Shown here piece by piece: positions 1 through 6,064 of a DNA stretch of 8,775 bases (its first letter is position 1; the number at the start of each line of letters is the position of its first letter). A program made the position numbers and the translations under genes. The stretch comes from Bacillota bacterium. GTDB taxonomy: Bacteria > Bacillota > Clostridia > Christensenellales > Aristaeellaceae. The notes below the pieces were generated by a model. That model did no database searches. It worked only from the letters and a program-made list of their open reading frames with translations, and had not been told where the DNA came from. The stretch spans positions 1-8,775 of the forward strand of contig JAEWWY010000116.1 of NCBI GenBank assembly GCA_023458835.1, given 5' to 3'.

Positions 1-659
1 GCGAGGCGCTTGCAGATGCCGCCGGTCTGGCAAAAGAGCATGATTTTTTCATCGTCAGCGATGAGATTTATGAAAGACTGCTTTATGACGGACGCAAACA
101 TGTTTCCATTGCATCCCTGTCGGATGACGCCAAAGCCCGTACCTTCGTGGTCAACGGGCTGAGCAAGTCCTATGCCATGACCGGCTGGCGCATCGGTTAC
201 TGTGCGGGGCCGCTGGATGTAATAAAGGCTATGGGCAATTTCCAAAGCCAGGCCACCTCCAACCCCAACAGCATTGCCCAGCACGCCGGCGTAACGGCGC
301 TTACCGCCGATCAAAAATGCGTGGCGGATATGGCTGCGGAGTTTGAGCACAGGCGCAATTATATGGTGGAGCATATCGGCTGGATACCGGGCCTTAGCTG
401 CAAAAAGCCCGCCGGTGCGTTTTATGTGATGCTGAACATGTCAAGGCTCATCGGCCGCAGGTACAAGGACCGGGAGATCACCGGCAGCATGGACTTTGCG
501 GAGCTTCTGCTCACCGAGGAGAAGGTGGCCGTAGTACCCGGCGTGGCCTTTGAAGCGGAAGGCTATTGCCGCTTAAGCTATGCCGTTTCCCTGGATGATA
601 TCAAAAAGGGCCTTGACCGCATCGAGCACTTTGTTTCCTTGCTGGAGACCACCAACTGA
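1..659 (+). CDS. Class I/II PLP-dependent aminotransferase (AspB-like), 5' end missing
   Basis: The gene is cut by the window start; the first whole codon is at base 3 and 218 residues remain. It should transfer an amino group between an amino acid and a 2-oxo acid in the cytosol using pyridoxal phosphate. Seen, in fragment numbering: SDEIYE with Asp20 (ring-nitrogen contact) and Tyr23 (O3' contact); NGLSKSYAMTGWRIGY with the Schiff-base Lys55 (codon 165-167) and the phosphate-binding Arg63; and a C-terminal CRLSY with Arg190, which normally binds the substrate alpha-carboxylate. The order and spacing fit aspartate-aminotransferase subfamily I proteins of about 390-400 residues, so roughly the N-terminal 45% lies outside. 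The exact substrate cannot be read from this. The next gene starts 38 bases downstream on the same strand with no terminator between, so the two are probably cotranscribed. No frameshift or missing key residue is visible. Confidence 0.95.
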   Translation, partial: EALADAAGLAKEHDFFIVSDEIYERLLYDGRKHVSIASLSDDAKARTFVVNGLSKSYAMTGWRIGYCAGPLDVIKAMGNFQSQATSNPNSIAQHAGVTALTADQKCVADMAAEFEHRRNYMVEHIGWIPGLSCKKPAGAFYVMLNMSRLIGRRYKDREITGSMDFAELLLTEEKVAVVPGVAFEAEGYCRLSYAVSLDDIKKGLDRIEHFVSLLETTN

Positions 660-697
660 TTATTCATTATTTATAAGAAAGGCCGAGGTGAATCGAA

Positions 698-2092
698 ATG
701 CTCAAGTTTGACAGGCGCACCAACTTAATCCAGCAGGCCAAATACAAGTACTTCCTTCAGGATGTGAAGGAGCCTAACCTGTACAGGGAAAGTTTCGATT
801 ACGCCTCCATTCCCAAAATCGCCTTCAACAACCGCCTGGTACCCATCAACATGCCCGATGAAATATGGATCACCGATACCACCTTCAGGGATGGGCAGCA
901 GAGCGTATCTCCCTTCACGGTGGATCAGATCGTGACGCTGTTCAAGCTCATGGGCCGCCTGGGCGGGCCCAAGGGCATCGTTCGGCAGAGTGAATTTTTC
1001 CTCTACACGGAAAAGGACCGGGAAGCGCTGCGCCGCTGCCAGGAGCTGGATCTGCCCTTCCCCGAGATCACCACCTGGATCCGGGCCAACGAAAAGGACT
1101 TTCAGCTTGTCAAGGATGCCGGCGTCAAGGAGACGGGTATCCTGGTATCCTGCAGCGATTACCACATCTTCAACAAAATGCATCTCACCCGCGGCCAAGC
1201 CATGGAAAAGTATCTGTCCATCGTCCGCGCTGCCCTGGAAAAGGGAATCAAGCCCCGCTGCCATTTTGAGGATATCACCAGGGCCGACTTCTACGGCTTT
1301 GTGGTCCCCTTCGCCACGGAGCTGATGCGCCTGGGCCAGGAAAGCGGGCTGCCTATCAAAATCCGCGCCTGCGATACCATGGGCTACGGTGTGTCCTATC
1401 CCGGCACAGCCCTACCCCGCAGCGTGCAGGGCATCATCTATGGCCTTCGCCACTACGCCGATGTTCCCGCCGAGAACCTGGAATGGCACGGCCACAACGA
1501 TTTTTACAAGGTGGTCAGCAACGCGGGCACCGCGTGGCTGTATGGCTGCGCCAGCATCAACTGTTCGCTGCTTGGCATTGGCGAGCGCACCGGCAACTGC
1601 CCCCTGGAGGCGATGGCCATTGAGTACCAGGCCATGCGCGGCACCACCGACGGCATGGACCTGACCGCCATCACCGAGATCGCCGATTACATGGAGCGGG
1701 AAATTGGTATTGAAATCAGCCCCCGCCAGCCCTTTGTAGGCCGTCACTTCAATGTGACAAGGGCCGGCATCCATGCCGACGGCATGCTCAAGGATGAGGA
1801 AATTTACAATATCTTCGATACCGCCAAGATCCTCAACCGCCCCGCAGCCGTGGCCGTGGACAGCCACAGCGGCCTGGCCGGCATCGCCCATTGGATGAAC
1901 GGCTACTTCAAGCTCAGAGGTGAACACGCCGTTCAAAAGCATGACCCGATGGTACTGGCCATCAAGGAAAAGGTGGATGCTCTGTATGCCCAGGGCCGCA
2001 ACACCGTGATGGGCGATGAAGAACTGGAGATACTGACCCGCAGCACGGACCGGGAGCGGTATGAAAGGCTGCTGTTCCACAAGAGCCGGTAG
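698..2092 (+). CDS. DRE-TIM acyltransferase, probable Re-citrate synthase (isopropylmalate/homocitrate synthase superfamily)
   Basis: 464 residues. Members of this HMGL-like superfamily condense acetyl-CoA with a 2-oxo acid in a TIM barrel with a divalent metal. Seen: TDTTFRDGQQ at about 59-68, with the catalytic Arg64 and metal ligand Asp65; Glu191 and Asp192 in CHFEDITRAD; and WHGHND with metal ligands His264 and His266. From memory, the N-terminal stretch FDRRTNLIQQAKYKYFLQD and the whole protein resemble a clostridial group annotated as isopropylmalate synthase, related to the Clostridium kluyveri Re-citrate synthase, which makes citrate from oxaloacetate. At 464 residues it lacks room for the roughly 130-residue LeuA regulatory domain of typical 2-isopropylmalate synthases. 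A good Shine-Dalgarno GAGGTG (685-690) lies 7 bases before the ATG. Linkage to an aminotransferase fits glutamate or aspartate metabolism. Homocitrate synthase or another acyltransferase remains possible; the superfamily is certain, the substrate is not. Confidence 0.75.
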   Translation: MLKFDRRTNLIQQAKYKYFLQDVKEPNLYRESFDYASIPKIAFNNRLVPINMPDEIWITDTTFRDGQQSVSPFTVDQIVTLFKLMGRLGGPKGIVRQSEFFLYTEKDREALRRCQELDLPFPEITTWIRANEKDFQLVKDAGVKETGILVSCSDYHIFNKMHLTRGQAMEKYLSIVRAALEKGIKPRCHFEDITRADFYGFVVPFATELMRLGQESGLPIKIRACDTMGYGVSYPGTALPRSVQGIIYGLRHYADVPAENLEWHGHNDFYKVVSNAGTAWLYGCASINCSLLGIGERTGNCPLEAMAIEYQAMRGTTDGMDLTAITEIADYMEREIGIEISPRQPFVGRHFNVTRAGIHADGMLKDEEIYNIFDTAKILNRPAAVAVDSHSGLAGIAHWMNGYFKLRGEHAVQKHDPMVLAIKEKVDALYAQGRNTVMGDEELEILTRSTDRERYERLLFHKSR

Positions 2093-2141
2093 TCCAGGGG
2101 CTCTGCCCCTGGACCCCGATCAAGGGATATAACCCCTTGAT
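2093..2141 (+). repeat. Paired-hairpin intergenic repeat, copy 1
   Basis: The repeat starts directly after the stop codon of the acyltransferase gene. Hairpin A has arms TCCAGGGGC (2093-2101) and GCCCCTGGA (2105-2113), a perfect 9-bp stem with loop TCT. After the spacer CCCCG comes hairpin B, arms ATCAAGGG (2119-2126) and CCCTTGAT (2134-2141). A second, inverted copy lies at 8487-8534. The shared core is CAGGGGC-nnn-GCCCCTGGACCCCG followed by a TCAA-type stem. Neither hairpin is followed by a T-run, and a separate intrinsic terminator follows, so this is probably not itself a classical terminator. Its function is unknown; mRNA 3'-end protection or a small non-autonomous repeat are options. 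Confidence 0.75.
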
Positions 2142-2144
2142 AAT

Positions 2145-2203
2145 TCCCATATTCAAGGTGAAGTCATAGGGGACTTTGCTTTGAATATGGGGTTTTGTTT
2201 TTT
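2145..2203 (+). terminator. Long-stem intrinsic terminator
   Basis: Arms 2147-2165 and 2172-2190 pair over 19 positions with three G-U wobbles (2157/2180, 2159/2178, 2160/2177) and a 6-base loop, extendable outward by C2146-G2191. A T-rich tract (TTTTGTTTTTT) follows at 2193-2203. On the opposite strand the wobbles become mismatches, so the structure favours plus-strand RNA. It should end the aminotransferase-acyltransferase transcript. Confidence 0.88.
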
Positions 2204-2214
2204 CATTTTTGATT

Positions 2215-2220
2215 TATAAT
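2215..2220 (+). promoter_or_regulatory. Candidate -10 box for the Nudix gene
   Basis: A perfect TATAAT at 2215-2220 lies 81 bases before the chosen Nudix start codon and just beyond the terminator tract. The -35 region at 2192-2197 (GTTTTG) is poor, so this would be a weak or activator-dependent promoter. Its position between a terminator and a gene is the main support. Confidence 0.4.
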
Positions 2221-2286
2221 GGTATCAATCCCAGGCTTCCCTATTTTTGCCGCTGGTCGCCGGAATGAAAGAATTCATCGCAGGAC

Positions 2287-2292
2287 AAGGAG
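2287..2292 (+). promoter_or_regulatory. Ribosome binding site fixing the Nudix start
   Basis: AAGGAG lies 8 bases before the ATG at 2301. In-frame alternatives upstream (TTG 2247, ATG 2265) have no comparable site, which decides the start. Confidence 0.8.
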
Positions 2293-2300
2293 AAAACAAA

Positions 2301-2759
2301 ATGGGATATACGAAAGACATACGAAGCAAGATCGGACATGACCTCTTGATTGTTGTGGGAGCCGGCGTTTTTATCTATAAGGATAAAAAGGTACTGCTGC
2401 AAAAGCGCCGTGACAATGCCTGCTGGTCGCTGCATGGCGGCGGTGTCGAAGCGGGTGAAAGCGTTGAGGCGGCCGCAAAGCGGGAGCTGTTTGAAGAGAC
2501 CGGGCTGGCTGCCAATACCATGACATTGCTGGGCGTCTTTTCAGGGGAGGATATGTTCTACACCTATCCAAACGGCGACCAGGTATATATTGTTGGCGTT
2601 TACTATGCCTGCAATGATTTTTCAGGCGAATTGATCATGGAGACGGATGAAACGCTGGACCTTCAGTGGTTTGACATTGATGATCTGCCTAAGGAAGTCA
2701 GCCTGCCTGACAGGCGGCCAATGCAGGCTTTTGTTGAATACATAAAACGCGGCGCATGA
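2301..2759 (+). CDS. Nudix hydrolase
   Basis: 152 residues. Nudix enzymes hydrolyse nucleoside diphosphates linked to another group (damaged dNTPs, ADP-sugars, coenzymes) with Mg2+ in the cytosol. The full Nudix box is present at residues 47-69: G47, five residues, E53, seven residues, then R61-E62-L-F-E65-E66-T-G68-L69; Glu62, Glu65 and Glu66 are the expected metal and catalytic residues. An N-terminal beta strand (about 15-36, ending LLQKRR) and a C-terminal substrate half (WFDIDDLPKE) complete a single-domain protein of normal length. The start at 2301 is chosen from its Shine-Dalgarno. The gene looks more AT-rich than its neighbours by eye, which may hint at separate ancestry but was not computed. 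The next open frame overlaps its stop by ATGA, but its likely start is 114 bases further on. The substrate cannot be inferred. Confidence 0.93.
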   Translation: MGYTKDIRSKIGHDLLIVVGAGVFIYKDKKVLLQKRRDNACWSLHGGGVEAGESVEAAAKRELFEETGLAANTMTLLGVFSGEDMFYTYPNGDQVYIVGVYYACNDFSGELIMETDETLDLQWFDIDDLPKEVSLPDRRPMQAFVEYIKRGA

Positions 2760-2778
2760 ATCCATTCACTGAAAACCA

Positions 2779-2808
2779 TTTGACAAAATCCTCCACGTTG
2801 TGTATCCT
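2779..2808 (+). promoter_or_regulatory. Candidate promoter for the SGNH hydrolase gene
   Basis: A perfect -35 TTGACA (2779-2784) is followed after 18 bases by TATCCT (2803-2808, 4 of 6 matches to TATAAT). Transcription would begin near 2815, after any start at 2756 but before the ATG at 2873. It supports an independently expressed, shorter protein. Confidence 0.5.
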
Positions 2809-2857
2809 TCAAGCATCGGTATCGTTTGATTCCCGCTTTAGGCCAACTACAACAGAA

Positions 2858-2863
2858 AAGGGG
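2858..2863 (+). promoter_or_regulatory. Ribosome binding site fixing the SGNH hydrolase start
   Basis: AAGGGG lies 9 bases before ATG 2873. The upstream in-frame ATG at 2756, which overlaps the Nudix stop, has no purine-rich site before it. Confidence 0.7.
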
Positions 2864-2872
2864 TGCTCCCTC

Positions 2873-3505
2873 ATGCGTCCCATCTTCCAGCAGGGCGATC
2901 TGGTCCTCTTTCAGGGCGACTCCATTACCGACGGCGGCCGTGACCGCCTGGAGCCCGGCAGCCTGGGCTACGGCTATGCCTATATGGCTGCCAGCCTCTT
3001 TTCCGCCCGCTATCCGGAATTGGGCATCTCCTTTTTGAACCGTGGCGTCAGCGGCGACAGGGCCAGCGATATGCGCCTTCGGTGGCAGGAGGATTGTGTG
3101 GCCCTACAGCCGGACTGGGTTTCCATTTTGATTGGCATCAACGATACATGGCGCTTTTTCGATGCCAACATGCGCACCACCGCCGCCGAGTTTGCGGAGC
3201 ACTACCGGGCCATGCTGGAGGATGTGCGCACCCGCACCAATGCCAGCCTGATTTTATGCGAGCCCTTTTTGCTGCCCATTCCGGAGGACCGGGCAGCCTG
3301 GCGGGAAGACCTGGATCCCAAGATCCACATCGTCCGCTCCCTGGCCCGTGAATATGGGGCGATCTATGTGCCCTTCGACGGTATCTTTGCCCAGGCCAGC
3401 ACCCGCCAGGAGCTGTCCTTTTGGGCCGCGGACGGCGTACATCCCACCTCCGCCGGCTCCGCGCTTATGGCCGAAGCCTGGCTTGATGCCGTGATGGCGG
3501 ATTGA
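2873..3505 (+). CDS. SGNH/GDSL-family hydrolase (esterase or deacetylase)
   Basis: 210 residues from ATG 2873. SGNH hydrolases cleave esters, including acetyl groups on polysaccharides, through a Ser-Asp-His triad. All blocks are visible: block I GDSIT with nucleophile Ser17; block II NRGVSGD with oxyanion Gly61; block III GIND (88-91) with Asn90; block V DGVHPT with Asp187 and His190. No signal peptide or membrane segment is seen, so it should act in the cytosol. The in-frame extension to ATG 2756 would add 39 residues with no SGNH feature and no ribosome binding site, so it was not used. Downstream, convergent with this gene, is a sugar ABC importer operon, and a lyase-like gene lies beyond it. 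Deacetylation of imported oligosaccharides is a reasonable inference; a general esterase or lysophospholipase is the alternative. Confidence 0.9.
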   Translation: MRPIFQQGDLVLFQGDSITDGGRDRLEPGSLGYGYAYMAASLFSARYPELGISFLNRGVSGDRASDMRLRWQEDCVALQPDWVSILIGINDTWRFFDANMRTTAAEFAEHYRAMLEDVRTRTNASLILCEPFLLPIPEDRAAWREDLDPKIHIVRSLAREYGAIYVPFDGIFAQASTRQELSFWAADGVHPTSAGSALMAEAWLDAVMAD

Positions 3506-3535
3506 CCCGGGGCCGGAAACAGGAGGTTGACGCAT

Positions 3536-3569
3536 AAAGACCCGGCAGAATGAAATCTGCCGGGCCTTT
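3536..3569. terminator. Bidirectional intrinsic terminator
   Basis: CCCGGCAGA (3541-3549) and TCTGCCGGG (3556-3564) form a perfect 9-bp stem with a 6-base loop, flanked by AAAG (3536-3539) on one side and CTTT (3566-3569) on the other. It sits between convergent genes ending at 3505 (plus) and 3629 (minus), so it can stop both transcripts. The T-runs are short on both sides. Confidence 0.83.
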
Positions 3570-3628
3570 TGCTGTATGGGCTTTTCAGAAAAATCCCTTT
3601 GACGATGGGTTTGGGCTTTGATCCTGCG

Positions 3629-5101
3629 TTATTTCTTGGAGGCCTGGTACAGGGTGTTGAACTCCTCAATGATCTTCGCGCCGCCCTCGTCGCGCCACTG
3701 CTGGAACACGGCCTGGAGCTCATCTTCATTGATGATGTTGGCAATATACTGCACGCAGGCATCCTCCAGCAGGGTATTGAGCTGGCTGCCGAACATGGTC
3801 TGCGTCTCGGAAACGTAGGTGAAGCAGGGGTTGGGGATGGCGTAGCCGGGATAGTCCACCAGGATCTGGTTGTACAGCTCACGCAGCGGGGTGAGCTTCA
3901 TGGTCGGGGTCAGGTCACCGTTGACGCCCATGCCCAATTGGTTGAGGCTGTTCTGCACAGTCTTTACGTATTCATCCTTGTCGGCGGGAGTGGCGATGCG
4001 GAAGCCTTCCGCGTCCGTCCACCAGGTCACGTCCTTGATGCCCCAGTTGATCAGCGTCTGCCCCTCGGGTCCGTTGAGGAAGTCCAGGAACGCCAGGCAC
4101 TTTTTCAGATCCTCCTCGGTCTTGACGGCCTTGGTGATGACGACCTCGCCGTTGAAGCCCGTGGTAGGCCAGATGCGCGTTTCGCCCTTGGCATTTGTTA
4201 CCGTGGGAACAAGGTTGAAGATCGTCTCGGTAACGCCCTTTTCGTTTTCGAACCAGTCCTGCAGGCGGTAACCGCCATCCAGCACGTCGAATTTCATGAA
4301 GGATTCTTCGTTCTTGATGGCATCGTCCCACACGCCGGACTCAATGACCATGAAGTCGGGATCGATGCCGCCATAGGCATACAGCTCCCGCAGCCAATTG
4401 AGCCCTTCCAGGAACGCGGGATCCTCATGGGCGGGATAGATGCTGCCGCTTTCGTCCACGCCCCAGGTGTTGGGCGCGCCGTGGGCGATGGTGATGATCT
4501 TGATGGTGCCGTCCACGAACTTGCACATGTTCAGCGCGTACTTGTCGGTACCCTGGTCGGCGTAGGCCTTGGCCAGCTTGGTCAGGTCCTCCAGCGTTTT
4601 GGGCGGCTCGGTGAAGCCCAGCTTGGCGGCCACATCGCTGCGGTAGACGATGCCGTTGCGGGCCAGGGGGCGGGAACGGTACACGCCGAAGAGGCGGCCG
4701 TCCACCTTGATGTTGTCATAGGCCACGGGGCTGCCGTCGTTAAGGTACGCATAGTCCTTGATGTAATCGGTAATGTCCCAGAAGGCACCGGCACGGGCCG
4801 CGTTCACCGCCACCGGATCCTGCGGGCCCTGGATGACCATGATCATGGGCATCTTGTCCTTATCGGCCAGGGTGACGCCGGTGAGCTCACCGTAGGAAGC
4901 GTTGGGGATGAAGTTGATGGTGAGCTTGGTATTGGTGGCGGCCTCAATGGCCTGGACCACGGGGTTGTTCTCGGCCTGGAATGTCTCGTTGAAGAAACTG
5001 GGCAGCATGATGGTGATTTCAAAGGGCGCTTCCTGCGCCACCGCGCCGGCCAATGGGCACAAAAGGGCGATGGTCAGGAACAGGGCAAGCAGCTTCCTCA
5101 T
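3629..5101 (-). CDS. Extracellular solute-binding protein of a carbohydrate ABC importer
   Basis: 490 residues from the ATG at 5101. It captures a sugar outside the membrane and delivers it to the two permeases encoded just upstream. Seen: an N-terminal signal sequence (MRKLL, then a hydrophobic stretch to about residue 19) with a good type I cleavage site AVA-QE after Ala22; a mature protein with features of family 1 solute-binding proteins (early IMVIQGPQDP; WPTTGFNGEVVITK; FLDFLNGPEGQTLINWG) and of LplA/YtcQ-like length. The only early cysteine, Cys15, is preceded by A-L-L and followed by Pro, so it is not a convincing lipobox; this is odd for a Gram-positive binding protein. The start is set by AAGGAGG 8 bases upstream; the ATG at 5164, overlapping the previous stop, would add 21 residues before the signal. 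The ligand cannot be read; a pectin-type oligosaccharide is inferred only from context. Confidence 0.92.
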   Translation of the reverse strand: MRKLLALFLTIALLCPLAGAVAQEAPFEITIMLPSFFNETFQAENNPVVQAIEAATNTKLTINFIPNASYGELTGVTLADKDKMPMIMVIQGPQDPVAVNAARAGAFWDITDYIKDYAYLNDGSPVAYDNIKVDGRLFGVYRSRPLARNGIVYRSDVAAKLGFTEPPKTLEDLTKLAKAYADQGTDKYALNMCKFVDGTIKIITIAHGAPNTWGVDESGSIYPAHEDPAFLEGLNWLRELYAYGGIDPDFMVIESGVWDDAIKNEESFMKFDVLDGGYRLQDWFENEKGVTETIFNLVPTVTNAKGETRIWPTTGFNGEVVITKAVKTEEDLKKCLAFLDFLNGPEGQTLINWGIKDVTWWTDAEGFRIATPADKDEYVKTVQNSLNQLGMGVNGDLTPTMKLTPLRELYNQILVDYPGYAIPNPCFTYVSETQTMFGSQLNTLLEDACVQYIANIINEDELQAVFQQWRDEGGAKIIEEFNTLYQASKK

Positions 5102-5109
5102 GGTGTGAC

Positions 5110-5116
5110 CCTCCTT
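5110..5116 (-). promoter_or_regulatory. Ribosome binding site fixing the solute-binding protein start
   Basis: On the minus strand AAGGAGG lies 8 bases before ATG 5101, a near-ideal site. It is stronger than the sites of both permease genes, which would suit the higher amount of binding protein usually needed. Confidence 0.85.
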
Positions 5117-5117
5117 G

Positions 5118-5146
5118 AAAAATATTGTTCCAGCGGCCTTGGCCGC
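5118..5146 (-). promoter_or_regulatory. Intercistronic hairpin between permease and binding-protein genes
   Basis: On the minus strand GCGGCC-AA-GGCCGC (5146-5133) is a perfect inverted repeat, extendable by G-U pairs, followed by TGGAACAATATTTTT. It resembles a short, leaky terminator or an mRNA processing and stability hairpin. The T-run ends just before the Shine-Dalgarno of the next gene. Confidence 0.5.
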
Positions 5147-5160
5147 CATAACCGACCAGT

Positions 5161-6045
5161 TCATCCCTTCAGCGCGCCCACCAGCACGCCTTTGGTGAAG
5201 TACTTCTGCAAAAATGGATAGAGCATCATCACGGGGATGGTCGAGATCATGATCACCGCCATTTTGATGGACTGGTCAGGCGGCTTGACAAAGTTGGGGT
5301 CCATGCTGACCATATCCCCCGCGGTCATCTGGGACAGGATAATGAGCTGCCGCAGCATCACCTGCAGCGGCCACTTTTCCGGGGCCTTGGACATGTATAG
5401 CATCGCGGAGAAATAGGCGTTCCAGTGGCCTACCGCGTAAAACAGCGAAAAGGTGGCGATGACAGGCAGCGACAGGGGCAGCGCGATGCGCCATAATGCG
5501 CCGATGTCGTTGCAGCCATCCAGATAGGCCGATTCCTCCAGCTCCGCGGGGATGTTCTGGAAAAAGTTTTTGATGATCATCAGGTTATAGGCGCTGATGG
5601 CCCCGGGGAGGATCACCGACCAGTAGGTATTGGTGATCCCAAGGCCCGACACCACAATGTAGGTGGGGATCATGCCCCCGGAAAAGAACATGGAAAAGAT
5701 GATCAGGTTCAATATCAGGTTCCGGCCCGCCACCCGGTGCTTGCTTAAGCCGTAGGCCATGGTGATGGTGCAGGCCATATTCACCGCCGTGCCTGAAAGG
5801 GTGATGATCACCGAATTCAGGATGGACCGCAAAAGCGTGCTGCTGGAAAAAATATATTGATAGGCGCCAAGGGTGACGTCTCTTGGGATCAGGAACAGCG
5901 GCCGTTCCACAATCTCCCGTTCCGTGGCGAAGGAAGCCGCCAATACGTATATGAAGGGGAGCATGGTGACCGCCGCGCACAGCGCCAGCACCACCACGTT
6001 GCACGCATCAAAGGCCCGGCTGGCGGTGGAACGCTTGATGGCCAT
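5161..6045 (-). CDS. Carbohydrate ABC transporter permease, LplC/YtcP (MalG-like) type
   Basis: 294 residues from ATG 6045. One of two inner permeases of a CUT1-type importer. About six membrane segments are visible: near 16-38, 71-100, 110-136, 141-162, 193-218 and a last one ending near 280. The cytoplasmic EAA loop, which docks the ATPase, is at about 170-194 (EESAYLDG followed by ALWRIALPLSLP). The C terminus KGVLVGALKG is typical of the family. The start is chosen because AAGGGGG lies 8 bases upstream; the next in-frame start would overlap the preceding gene by more than 20 bases. It lies 19 bases after the other permease gene and 59 bases before the binding-protein gene, in one operon. 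No ATPase is encoded nearby. Confidence 0.93.
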   Translation of the reverse strand: MAIKRSTASRAFDACNVVVLALCAAVTMLPFIYVLAASFATEREIVERPLFLIPRDVTLGAYQYIFSSSTLLRSILNSVIITLSGTAVNMACTITMAYGLSKHRVAGRNLILNLIIFSMFFSGGMIPTYIVVSGLGITNTYWSVILPGAISAYNLMIIKNFFQNIPAELEESAYLDGCNDIGALWRIALPLSLPVIATFSLFYAVGHWNAYFSAMLYMSKAPEKWPLQVMLRQLIILSQMTAGDMVSMDPNFVKPPDQSIKMAVIMISTIPVMMLYPFLQKYFTKGVLVGALKG

Positions 6046-6064
6046 ACGCTTTTCCCCCTTTCCC

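Noticed and set aside
725..2080. Open frames opposite or out of frame with the acyltransferase gene.
   Set aside because: Compositionally biased shadows (Ala, Gly, His or Pro, Ser, Arg rich) over a gene with complete catalytic motifs.
2247..2300. An earlier TTG or ATG start for the Nudix protein.
   Set aside because: No ribosome binding site before these codons, and AAGGAG before ATG 2301 is near ideal.
5080..5101. Reading the binding protein as a lipoprotein at Cys15.
   Set aside because: The four residues A-L-L-C followed by Pro do not match the L-[AST]-[GA]-C lipobox, while AVA-QE is a clear type I cleavage site.
3569..5221. A 550-codon open frame on the plus strand opposite the solute-binding protein gene.
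   Set aside because: It is a mirror of the codon bias of the real minus-strand gene; the protein is low in family-like motifs, has no ribosome binding site, and runs through the bidirectional terminator region. The minus-strand protein has a signal peptide and family motifs.
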